A DNA stretch of 64,000 nucleotides from Aralia elata. Its lineage: Eukaryota; Streptophyta; Magnoliopsida; Apiales; Araliaceae. Positions 10,801-20,274 of this stretch are shown here, piece by piece. The number at the start of each line of letters is the position of its first letter. Within the stretch, counting starts at the first letter, position 1. The stretch lies in the NCBI GenBank assembly GCA_034770075.1, contig JAVJAP010000120.1, positions 682,001 to 746,000 of the forward strand, in the 5' to 3' direction. The position numbers and the translations under genes are program-made. The notes below the pieces were generated by a model. It was given only the letters and a program-made list of their open reading frames with translations, did no database searches and was not told where the DNA came from.

Positions 10801-13692
10801 AAAGTTAATTATTTTTGGCCCTTAATAAATAATGATGATAAACACTTAAGGATTATCTGATAACAATTAAGTGTATTAGGTATGTGATTAATGTAGAATA
10901 AAGAACAAGGTTAATGATTACCCAATTACCCCTAAGGTAAACAGTAATTAAGCGCAATGAAGGTAAATAAACGATCAATTATTTTTCTGTTGTCTTTAAA
11001 CCAAAATAAATTTATTATTTAAATTATAAATAATAAATAAGGATTGTTAAACCATATTCAGAGACAGATAAGGGTAATAAATATGAGAAATCAAAGAATA
11101 GTAATCATGATTAGCTACCATCATTTTAATAGCTAAAGATTATTAATTAATTTCTGTTTAGCTAATGTTAAATAGTAATTAAATATAGATGGTGAATTTT
11201 ACCTGCTAAGTAAATGGTATAGTAAGGTGTGTCAATATACAACCATGTCATATTAATTGATAAGTCGACTTTATCCAATGATAGGTCACCCAAGATCAAT
11301 TAATTAAAGCTAGGATTTAATTGTAGCTGAGCAAACAGGCAAGTTCTTCCTTACTCAACTTTTACATTGAGCAAATTTTTAAACCTTATGAATTATTTTT
11401 AATTCGTGCAAAAGGTATATATTATTGCAAGTTATTCTTTAAGCTTGAATCTTATCTCCAAGCATGCTTTAAGTGGTCTAATTACTTTTAAAATTATTCC
11501 ACATCTATGTATTCATTGGCATTCGCACTCGTGCATTTGAATTCGTATATTTATTTAAATACAGAAATTTGTGAACTATTCATGGTTAAGTCTGGACCCT
11601 TGTTCGGTCAGGCAAGTATGTGGAAATTTATAAAAGCTATCCGAACCAATCGATGGTAAGGATTCTTGGACTGTATGAACACCCCTTTTATTATAGGGGA
11701 GTACCTGTGACGCCCCCAAATCTCTACACTCCCCTATAGCAGATCTGGTGCTCACGTGGAACTATACAACTATAAATACTCAATAATATATGACTTCTAT
11801 CTATCCAAGATTCACAGTATCCCATAACAGGTACTAGTTCTGGCCTGAACGTTGTCTGTGTTTGGATACCCTCACTTAGATGTATAGATTCATATCTTAT
11901 GAATATCTCTTTCATATCAATATTCCCTATCTATCTGACATTCACAGTATTAATGATAAGATTGTCCATAGAACTGAGGGGATAACCCCAGACTTATAGG
12001 ACTCTCAACATCATTTAAATACCCTCATTCAGATGTATAGTTCATAAAGACACTGTATTTAACTTAGTACAACTATTCTAAAGAATTTAAAGATCAGAGT
12101 ATAACGCATTCTATAACATAAAGGATCATAATATATTACATAACATTTTATTCGGTTACATCATTCATTATACTAAGTTATTACAACAACAAGTCTTTAA
12201 AAGACTTAAAGTATTCAACAACAGAAATAAAACTTAATAAGCATGTCTTTTCCCCTTGTCAGTCCCAGACGTGCTAGGAATATCATTTACAGCTGCAAAG
12301 GAAGATATGCGCAAGAATGAGCTACAAATGCTCAGCAAGTTCATTTGAATATATAAACACCATGTGTTTGATTTGAAAGATATCAACAATTTATACTGAG
12401 GGTTCTGTATAAGAACCATATATTTCATTTAGGTCTATCAGTCATTAAAGACTTAGAACCATTTGAATTTTGGATATCTGGTAGGTGATCAGCCTCACCA
12501 ATATCCTAGAAGTATGCATATCATCCTACCATTTGTGGTCAATATACTATTTCCATTTGCTCAGTATCAGATGTCTTACCAAACAATTTGGTTTGACACA
12601 ACAATTTCTGCTCAAATAAACAATATATGAATAGTGATTCATTTCTTAAGTTATGCTGAACAAGAAGCAATAACTTCACAATAATTGATAGCAAGATGTA
12701 TAATACTTGCATAATATAAGTTGAGTAAGGTTAGGACAATTGCCTTAGCGTAGCTCACTATAATTTTAGTACAATCGGTCAACGCACGTAGTCTACGTAT
12801 ACCAATAATAAGCGTTAACACGTATATAAACATGTATCACGCTAAACTACACAAGTTTCACTAAGGTTCGACGTTGATTCGGTATCTCGGTCGCATCCTT
12901 AATGGCTAAACACATAGATTGTTTGATAAAACTTCATTTGGAAGTCTAATTATTAGTCTAAATAATTCAATTATTATTTATAACACTTTTAGAAGCTTGC
13001 TATTATTTTTAAATAATTTTCAGAAGCTTGGAAGTATTTTTAAATAATTTTACAAGCTTAGAAATATTTTTAAATGATTTAATTATCATTTAGAATAATT
13101 TTAAAACGTTTAATATGTTATTTAAATGATTTATTTATCATTTAGAATATTTTTGGATACTTAAAATATTATTTAAATGATTTATTTATCATTTATAATA
13201 TTTTTAGAAAGATAGAATATTATTTAAATGATTTATTTTATCATTAATAATATTTTTAGAATTTATTTTATCATTAAAATAATTTATTTATTACTTATAA
13301 AAATTTTCAAAACTTAATTTGATATTTAAATGATTTAATTATCATTTATAACATTTTTTTTAATACTTAATATATTATTTAAATAATTTATTTATCATTT
13401 ATAATATTTAAATATTTAATATTTTATTTAATTATTATATATAATAATTTTATTTACCTTAATATCATTTTTAAATAATTAAGATAATTATTTAATGATT
13501 TATTATAATTATTAATTATTATTTAATTAAATTAAATAATATATCAGAATATATAAAAATATTTAAAAATAAATTTTTTATAATTTAAAATGAATTTTCG
13601 AATATTTTTATGAATTTTTAATAATTATTTAATAATTATTTATTATTTTATATAATTTATATAATTATTTTTATTAAATTTTATTTAAAACC

Positions 13693-14846
13693 GTCGCTAA
13701 AGGCTTTAGCGACAGTCTTCATAAGGTTTTTAGTTTTCTGGGCTTAAGTATGAATTTTGTCGCTAAAGGTGTTCTTCATGAAGAACACTTGGTCATGGTC
13801 GAACAGGGACCTTTGACCTCAAATTAAATCCAGATGGTTGATTGTTTGTGTTTGATTTTTGTTTGTTGTTGTAGCCAACATGACAGAGTATAACGACATG
13901 TATTAACCTAGATCATACAACATCAATTGATGCTAGATAAATCGTGGTCAAACTAGCTTGTTGAGGCTGTTCTTGAGTTTCTGGGTAACCCAGAAACTCT
14001 TTGGTCATGGTCGGTCAACCATGTTTGACCGTTAATAACTTTCATGCTAGTTACTGATTATGTGATCTAATGATTCTAGGTTGGAGTCTACATGGCATAG
14101 AACATGTTCAATCGACGAAACAACATTTACAAACATCACATAAGCAAGATTGAAGCCGGTCAAATCTTGTCAGACGGCTGTCTAGAACACTTAGAATTTT
14201 CTGGGCTGCCCAGAATTCAGCCACCCGTGGTCGGTCAACGGGTTTTGACCGTTTATATCTTTCATCCTAGACATTTTTTTTACTATTCTACCAATTGGAT
14301 ATTATAGTTAACATGGCATACTACATATACAAACTTTAAAACAGATCAAACGACCAATTTAAGCGGATCAAAATCTCTGACAAAAAGCCTTGTCAGACTG
14401 TTCTTGGCTGCCAAGAACAGTTGAGTTTTTCACCAAATTCGATCTTTTAAATGTTATGGATCCTTATTTAACCAACCCAGATCATCAAATAACATGTTTA
14501 CACATAATCCTAAACATCTAAAACATAAAATTATTGGAGGCTTGAAGATCAAACATAAATTAGGGTTTTGTGCACCTTTTTCTTTAAAGTTTGATTTCTG
14601 GCTTCTGATTCTGAACTTGTGGTTGCTAGGGCTTGTTTAGGCTGGTAATATAAGTGTATAAGCTTTGAATTTTCGTAGGTTTAAAGCTCAGCATCTCATT
14701 CTTCTTATAGCAACTTGGATTTAGGGTTTCCTAGGGTTTAATTCCAAATCTTGCCACCAAAAATATCTTCCCACTTAACTTGTGCTGCTTATAAGCTGGT
14801 GTGATTCACCTACTTGTGCTGGAGTGTGCACAAGCTTGCACACTCC
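13693..14846. repeat. Series of short perfect palindromes in solo LTR D
   Basis: Near-zero-loop hairpins lie at 13693-13713 (arms GTCGCTAAAG), 13769-13788 (GTGTTCTTCA), 13975-13999 (GAGTTTCTGGGT), 14201-14213 (CTGGGC), 14398-14420 (CTGTTCTTGGC) and 14821-14846 (GGAGTGTGCA). Several sit in a degenerate repeat of about 210 bp with GGTCGGTCAAC and TTTGACCGTT after the palindrome. Confidence 0.75.
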
Positions 14847-15243
14847 TAGCTTGTTTTTCATTGGCTAGGATTTTATTTTTTATTTATTTACTTACTAATT
14901 AATGTTGATTTTTGGTTAATCATGATTAGGATGTTTAATCATGGTTAGTAATACTTTAATGAAGTTAATATATCATAATTAAAGTTTATCATCTCATAAT
15001 TTAGGGTTATTAAACCAAATTAGGGTTTTAGGGTTTCGAATTAGGGTTTAGGGTTTTCAATCCTATAATTAGGGTTTTAATCTTTCGTTTAGGGTTTAAT
15101 TTAACCTCAGTAATTTATAATTAATATCATGATTCATTATTTAGAATCTAAGTATATCAATTAAAATCCTTATGCAATAATTAGGGTTTCGATTAGACAA
15201 TTCGGATAAATTTTACCAATTAGGGTTTTCAATTTAGGGTTTC
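14560..15243 (-). promoter_or_regulatory. Cluster of telo-box (AAACCCTA) motifs in U3 of LTR D
   Basis: I count twelve AAACCCTA motifs on the minus strand, the sense strand of this LTR. Telo-boxes are known plant promoter elements bound by telomere-repeat-binding factors. The spacing is irregular and the array is not a true telomere repeat. Confidence 0.6.
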
Positions 15244-15322
15244 TATTTCTGCGTAACATTCTAAACCCTATTTAGCTTTATTTGAAAATTTTATCAGTTA
15301 ATATAATATTATATTAATGTCG

Positions 15323-15448
15323 AAGCACGACAAAGCACTTCGTCAATTCCAAGCACGACACAGCAGCTTACAAAAATAATTTGCCGAAACGCTTCTCGGT
15401 GAATTCGCCGGAAGCACGACAAATCATTTTGTCCGATTAAGCACGACA
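15323..15448 (-). repeat. Four AAGCACGACA direct repeats near the start of LTR D
   Basis: Identical 10-mers lie at 15323, 15351, 15412 and 15439, about 130-260 bp into the LTR in its own orientation. They could be repeated transcription-factor sites. Confidence 0.5.
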
Positions 15449-16211
15449 CAGCTGCTTGGCGAAAATTTTTTATTTGACCTAATTGTTTAATAAAATACAC
15501 AATCACATAATACAAAGTCATATCATAAAATTTCATTTATTAAACACATAATTTACATATTAGGGTTCGAAATATTACAGTACCCCAGGTACCGTATATA
15601 AGGTACCAATAGCAGAGTTAAATGTTATGCATATACATAGCGTACGCGAGGCTGATCCCCTCAAGTACTTATTCTGTAGCCAGTAACCAGAGGGTCAACC
15701 AGCTATTGACTCCTTTGGAAGTTATTGTTCAAAGTCTATTCGACTACCAATTGTTCTAAAAGCATTTGTTGTTATTGCTTCTGATAATTGCTGAATTCTC
15801 CTTCTACATTCCCTTCATCATGATATATCCTTATTGTTGTGCTTTAAACTTGCTGAGCAAACTCGTTGCTCATTCTTGCTATATCATGACTTTATTGCAG
15901 CTAAACCCGAGACGTCAGGGAAGAACAAAGGAAAAGAAAAGATGAAGTAATAGACTTCATGTAGCAGATTTTAAATTACGTAGAGTTAATTGTTGTTAAT
16001 GTAATTTAAAACCTAACTTTTATTTAGGGTATGGATTTGTGTAAGTGTTTAAGGTTTTTGTATTCTGGGACTAGTAACACCTTTGTAATGAACAACGTAT
16101 ATTTATTATATTCCGCATTTTAGTTACCATATGTTGTTAGAGGTGAATGTTTGTATTGGATCGTGATGACCGGATCCGGGTATTTGGAGACCCGAATTTG
16201 GGGGCGTCACA

Positions 16212-16859
16212 TTTGGTAGGTACCTTGTTAAGTAGGTATGCAGCTGATTCTAGGGCATAACCCCAGAAGGATACTGGAAGGTCGGTAAAACTCATCATGG
16301 AATGAACCATGTCCAACAATGTTCGATTTCTCCTTTCAGATACACCATTCAACTGTGGCGTTCCTGGTGGAGTCCATTGTGAGATTATACCATTTTCTTT
16401 GAGACAATTGAGAAACGCATTGGTCAAGTATTCCCCTCCTCGATCCGATCGAAGAATTTTAATACTTTTACCAGTTTGTTTCTCTACTTCACTTCTGAAT
16501 TCTTTGAACTTTTCAAACGATTCAGATTTGTATTTCATTAAATACACATATCCAAATCTAGAATGATCATCAGTGAAAGTAATAAAATAAGAATACCCTC
16601 CTCGTGCATTCGTTGTCATAGGTCCACATACGTCTGTGTGTACCAATGCTAACAACTCTGTAACTCTTTCTCCTTTTCCACTAAAAGGAGATTTAGTCAT
16701 TTTACCCATGAGACAAGATTCACAAGTTGGATATGATTCGTAATCAGATAGCTCTAAAAGTCCATCTTTATGCAACTTAGATAATCTTGTTTCATTGAAA
16801 TGACCGAGTCTACAGTGCCACATAAAGGTATAATTAACATCATCTCTTTTCCTTTTCTT
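16212..16859 (-). pseudogene. Copia GAG-pre-integrase and integrase, truncated
   Basis: The minus-strand frame has the zinc-binding MWHCRLGHFNE with CESCLMGKM, then the integrase core: Asp in HTDVCGPM, Asp in RSDRGGEY, and Glu in GVSERRNRTLL. The catalytic residues are intact. The coding sequence ends at KVPTK at 16212, where LTR A begins; residues beyond that in the open frame are LTR sequence. A TAA at 16860-16862 separates it from protease in the same frame. Confidence 0.88.
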
Positions 16860-17249
16860 AGTTTATTCAATTTGAAGTATATTTTCATGCAAGTCAAGTA
16901 TGTAAAGTCCATTCAGTAAATTGCCAACACCATATAAAATATTTTTATTATAAATAGAGCAACTGTTGTTCTTTATTATAATATCAAAACCATCCATATC
17001 CAATACAGAAATTGAAATAATGTTTCTAATGAGTGTTGGAACATAATAACAGTTATTTAAACTAATGAACTTGCCCGAAGGCAGTGCTAAACAATAAGTC
17101 CCTACAACCAATGCAACAACCTTTGCTCCATTTCCCACTCGTAGGACGACTTCATCCTTGTTCAGCTTCCTACTTCTGCTTAGTCCCTGCATATTATTAC
17201 ATATGTGAGAACTACAGCCGGTATCCAATACCCAAGTAGAATTTTGACT
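16860..17249 (-). pseudogene. Copia protease region between two in-frame stops
   Basis: The aspartic protease motif DTGCSSHIC lies at the start of the frame, followed by VGNGAKVVALVVGTY and LNNCYYVPTLIRNIISIS, typical of copia protease. The frame is the same as gag and integrase but is bounded by TAA at 17250-17252 and at 16860-16862. Copia elements normally encode one polyprotein, so these stops are lesions. Confidence 0.85.
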
Positions 17250-18122
17250 TTAAGAAAAATTAATTTCAATCATGAACAAACCTAGATCGGAAGTTAAAGC
17301 TTCTCCAAGCTTCTTTTGGTCCGCAAGATACTCCTTGCAGTTCCTCTTCCAATGTCCCGGCTTATTGCAATGGTAGCAAATTCCCTTGCTATCTGGATCA
17401 GGTTTCTTATTATCCTTTCTCTTCGCCTTGCCCTTAGCCTTCTTGTTTTTCTTCTTTTCAGAAGATACCTTGGGCCTCTTCCTTTTCTTGGAAGAATCAT
17501 CCACTAGTAAGACTTGGTTCTTGTTGGATGAGAAGTGACCTTCGGCAGTTTTCAGCATGTTAAGTAACTCAGGCAAGCTGACGTCCAACTTATTCATGTG
17601 AAAATTCACAACAAATTGTGAGAAGGTGTCCGGGAGTGACTGCAAGATCAAATCTTGGCTTAACTCCCCATCCATCACGAACCCAAGCTGTCCAAGTTGT
17701 TCAATCAGATTGATCATCTTAAGGACATGAGTCTCAACAGCAGTGCCCTCGGTCATACGAGATCGGAAGAGCTCCTTAGATATCTGATATCTAGCAGTCC
17801 TACTTTGCTCACCATACAACTCTTTGAGGTGCAACAATATAGTAGGAGCATCCATAGTTTCATGCTGATGCTGAAGCTCGTTACTCATGGATGCGAGCAT
17901 CATGCATTGAGCCAAGATTGCATCATCTTGCCACTTTCTAAAAGTAGCAATCTCTTCCTCAGAGGCTGTTTCTGCAACACTTGCAGGGACTGACGAATTT
18001 AGGACATATGAAATCTTTTCAGCAGTAAGAACAATTCTCAGATTCCTTAACCAGTCCGTGTAATTCGGTCCGGTCAATTTGTTAGCATCAAGTATGCTAC
18101 ACAGTGATAGTGAGTTTGACAT
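17250..18122 (-). pseudogene. Copia gag with CCHC zinc knuckle
   Basis: The likely start is the ATG at 18122 (MSNSLSLCSILDANKLTGP), the usual opening of this gag class, although the frame extends 13 codons further upstream. Matching features are NYTDWLRNLRIVL, a UBN2-type body with LKELYGEQSRTARYQISKEL, a Lys-rich stretch, and one knuckle CYHCNKPGHWKRNC near the C-terminus. It ends at a TAA at 17250, where protease continues in frame. Gag itself has no internal stop. Confidence 0.85.
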
Positions 18123-19476
18123 TTTTAAATTCTGCATGTGAAATAGGCAACATTTTAGCATTCATTCATTTAATTAATTACCAAAATAAATTAGGTCTTT
18201 ATTTAAATTGGTATCTCCCACTATTTTCATCAAACTATATTACCCTCAATATATAGTTCGGCAAATCTAATTAAAGTTTTGCTAGTGAGATTAAGGACCT
18301 CATTTCAAATGTATATAGCCTTGTGGTGACACAACAAACGATATATAAATAAATAGGTAGACAACTATTGTCAATTACATCACTATGTAACTCCTTTTAT
18401 TTTGCCTCTTAGATTATTTTGATCAAGTGGTGACACATCCGAATCAAAATTATCCAAGTTAAGTCCAACCTAGCACTTCTATATATTCGAAAGAAAAACA
18501 CTGTCCTTGTGGTGACACAACAAAACAACATCGTTCAGTCTATTTATAAGCATCAAATGTGATAAAGCAACATCTTAAATATTTAATACTTGCCTTGTGG
18601 TGACACAACAAACTCATATTAAACATTTAATACTCTATTGCTTTACCATGCTAGAAGACGACGTTCGATATTCCAAATATCTTTGAACGCTTATGACTTA
18701 ATATAATTTCTTTTAGGGGTTTATTATTATTAGTCTCATCTTGTTTAGCGCGCATGCACATATATATATAAAATACGCGTCATATTATTTTACATGCGAA
18801 GTATGTTTGATAATATATAATATATATAGTAAGCATGCACATATAGAATACTATATTCTATCCGAATTGATTATGGATTTTTATTCTAGTTTGGTTCACT
18901 AGAGCCACCAAGTGAACCAAAAGGTCAAACCTAAGGTGCAAGAATAAAATTTAAATATAACTATTACATTTAAACCCGGGCTCCAATACAAACGGGTCTT
19001 CAAGCGCTTCTTGCTCCTTTGTCTCCAATTCTTCAAAAATTAATTCTAACTATTCCTATTACATAAACTATTTACTATAAATAGAAACCTTGATCAGCAG
19101 TCAAGGGGAAGTACATAGGAGGGAAATAGAATTTACATTAAGAAAAATTAGAGAAGACGAGGTACGCAGACCCCATTTATAAAAACCCATACATTCAAGC
19201 ATCCACTAAAATAAATCCAATCACACATTGGTCAATAGTCCATAATCAATCCCTATTTATTATCATACATATCTCTATATGTATTAATAAATAACATTCA
19301 TCTCATGAATAATAAATCCATTCCATATATGCATTGATATCAATTAAAGGGCAAAAGTTTTGCTAATATTTAGTTTTGAAACAAAATAAACTCTTTTATT
19401 TTAATCAAAAACCAAATCCAAATTAAACTCCTTTAATTTTAGCAATCTGAAATCCTATTCCAGATAAAATAAACGT

Positions 19477-19550
19477 TTAGAAGTATATTGATTTTTCCCC
19501 AATAACCGAATACTTTTGTCTGTAAATACTGCATATTTGATTCCATCCAT
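19477..19550 (-). pseudogene. rpl23: 5' fragment of plastid rpl23
   Basis: From the ATG at 19550 the minus strand reads [19 protein letters not shown] and continues for a few more codons, the conserved start of plastid ribosomal protein L23. Similarity ends about 24 codons in, at the insert edge. It is a dead fragment in the nucleus. Confidence 0.9.
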
Positions 19551-19702
19551 AAATCGATTTTCTTCCCTATGAGTGCTAGTTCTTACTGTTCATATATTAT
19601 GTTATGATATGAATATACCACACCAATTCGTTATGTATGGATGATGAGATTCCATTGATACAGAGCCAATTCCAATAGACTTATTGGAGGGTCCCATTGG
19701 CG

Positions 19703-19726
19703 TGCATCCAGTAGGAATTGAACCTA

Positions 19727-19760
<34 letters not shown>

Positions 19761-19776
19761 ATTCAGCCATGGATGC
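19703..19776 (-). tRNA. trnI-CAU: Plastid-derived tRNA-Ile (CAU), complete but transferred to the nucleus
   Basis: The 74-nt minus-strand sequence starts GCATCCATGGCTGAATGG, has CAACTCATAATTG as the anticodon arm (CAU), the T-arm GGTTCAATTCC, and ends GGATGCA. It matches the plastid tRNA, whose C34 is normally modified to lysidine to read AUA. No obvious substitution is seen. Without a plastid context and with LTR flanks it is most likely silent. Confidence 0.9.
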
Positions 19777-19864
19777 TTAGCGGGGATCCTCGTACATGGT
19801 GAATAACCAAATTCCAATTGAAACGAAATCTTTAGAATAAATCAATGCAATTTAGGAGGAATCA

Positions 19865-19957
19865 ATGAAAGGACATCAATTCAAATCCTGGATTTTCGAA
19901 TTCAGAGAGATCAAGAATTCTCACTATTTCTTAGATTCATGGACCCAATTCAATTCA
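19865..19957 (+). pseudogene. ycf2: 5' fragment of plastid ycf2
   Basis: The frame starts MKGHQFKSWIFEFREI and continues KNSHYFLDSWTQFNS, the conserved N-terminus of Ycf2. Compared with the form I know from many plants, about five residues are absent after EFREI. Similarity stops at 19957, where copia leader resumes. Confidence 0.9.
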
Positions 19958-20034
19958 TTTATTTTAAACTTATATCAATTAAATAAACCATTTATTTCAA
20001 TTGAAGGAAAAAAAAAATTCGGATTCTGCTAGCT

Positions 20035-20158
20035 GGCGCAGCTGCGCCCAGAATGAACTGGACAACGGCGCAGCTGCGCTGCTCCCCAGAAAAAAAACCG
20101 ATTCTAGGTTTCGGCGCAGCTGCGCTCCAGAATGAACTGGAGGTGGCGCAGCTGCGCC
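20035..20158 (-). promoter_or_regulatory. Four GCGCAGCTGCGC palindromes downstream of the copia primer site
   Basis: Perfect 12-bp palindromes lie at 20036-20047, 20068-20079, 20114-20125 and 20146-20157. A CCAGTTCATTCTGG-like spacer lies between the two outer pairs. They sit about 100-240 nt after the primer site in the RNA sense. In copy 2 the same four positions carry GCGCGGCCGCGC. Position and symmetry resemble a retroviral RNA dimerisation signal. Confidence 0.65.
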
Positions 20159-20260
20159 GTGTCGCTGATTCAAATTTTTTTTATTCTGCCCAAAAATTTT
20201 GATCCAATCGCATATCAAGCATACATGGAATCATCGAAATCGATAATTAACACAAGATTA

Positions 20261-20274
20261 GGCTCTGATACCAC
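20261..20274 (-). other. Primer binding site (iMet type), copia element 1
   Basis: On the minus strand GTGGTATCAGAGCC directly follows the CCTAACA end of the LTR. It fixes the LTR border and element orientation. Confidence 0.92.

Larger units (their letters stand above)
11706..15579 (-). mobile_element. Solo Tekay-like LTR (D), antisense, with 5-bp target duplication
   Basis: Read on the minus strand it starts TGTAATATTTCG at 15579 and ends GGGGGCGTCACA at 11706, so it has TG...CA ends. GTACC flanks it at 11701-11705 and 15580-15584, and removing it restores LTR A. No primer site, gag or pol lies inside, so this is a solo LTR of 3874 bp left by recombination between two LTRs. The 3' end matches LTR C (22096-22735). 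No gene is seen; the interior holds hairpins, telomere-like motifs and short direct repeats listed separately. Confidence 0.92.
274..16211 (+). mobile_element. Tekay-like Ty3/gypsy chromovirus, element A
   Basis: The order is 5' LTR (partial), iMet-type primer site, extra coiled-coil frame, gag, protease, RT, RNase H, integrase, chromodomain, polypurine tract and 3' LTR, all on the plus strand. Integrase before a C-terminal chromodomain and the very long LTR (about 4.4 kb without the insert) fit the Tekay/Del chromovirus lineage. The coding region is broken by three stops and a frameshift. The element sits inside the integrase of an antisense copia element: copia sequence starts immediately after the 3' LTR end, and TTTGG at 16212-16216 is the expected right target duplication. 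The left flank is outside the window. Confidence 0.88.
7946..16211 (+). repeat. 3' LTR of element A, split by solo LTR D
   Basis: The LTR starts TGTAATGTCC and ends GGCGTCACA. Without the 3879 bp of insert plus duplicated target it is about 4387 bp. Sequence 7946-9000 is U3 with no gene; 9015-9880 has only short spurious frames; 9880-10800 is an AT-rich minisatellite. The parts at 10790-11705 and 15585-16211 match the 5' LTR closely. Confidence 0.9.
19477..19957. other. Nuclear insert of plastid DNA (rpl23 end, trnI-CAU, ycf2 end)
   Basis: About 480 bp carry the start of rpl23 (minus), a complete trnI-CAU (minus) and the start of ycf2 (plus). This is the order and strand arrangement of the angiosperm plastid inverted repeat. 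The flanks are copia leader, and copia copy 2 lacks the insert. The right edge is sharp at about 19957, where ycf2 similarity stops; the left edge is near 19477, inside rpl23. Confidence 0.9.
18123..20260 (-). other. Long leader of copia element 1
   Basis: This stretch of about 2.1 kb between primer site and gag is unusually long for a copia element. It contains a recurrent TTGTTGTGTCACCACAAGG motif (18311, 18420 variant, 18503, 18593), the plastid insert, and four GC palindromes. It has no supported element-coding frame. The same layout, without the plastid insert, is seen at 38966-40846. Confidence 0.7.

Noticed and set aside
14990..15250. TTTAGGG-like repeats as a possible telomere or interstitial telomere
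   Set aside because: Copies are scattered and irregular inside an LTR, not a head-to-tail array.
19703..19776. trnI-CAU as a functional nuclear tRNA gene
   Set aside because: Its C34 needs the plastid lysidine enzyme, and its neighbours rpl23 and ycf2 show it is transferred plastid DNA.
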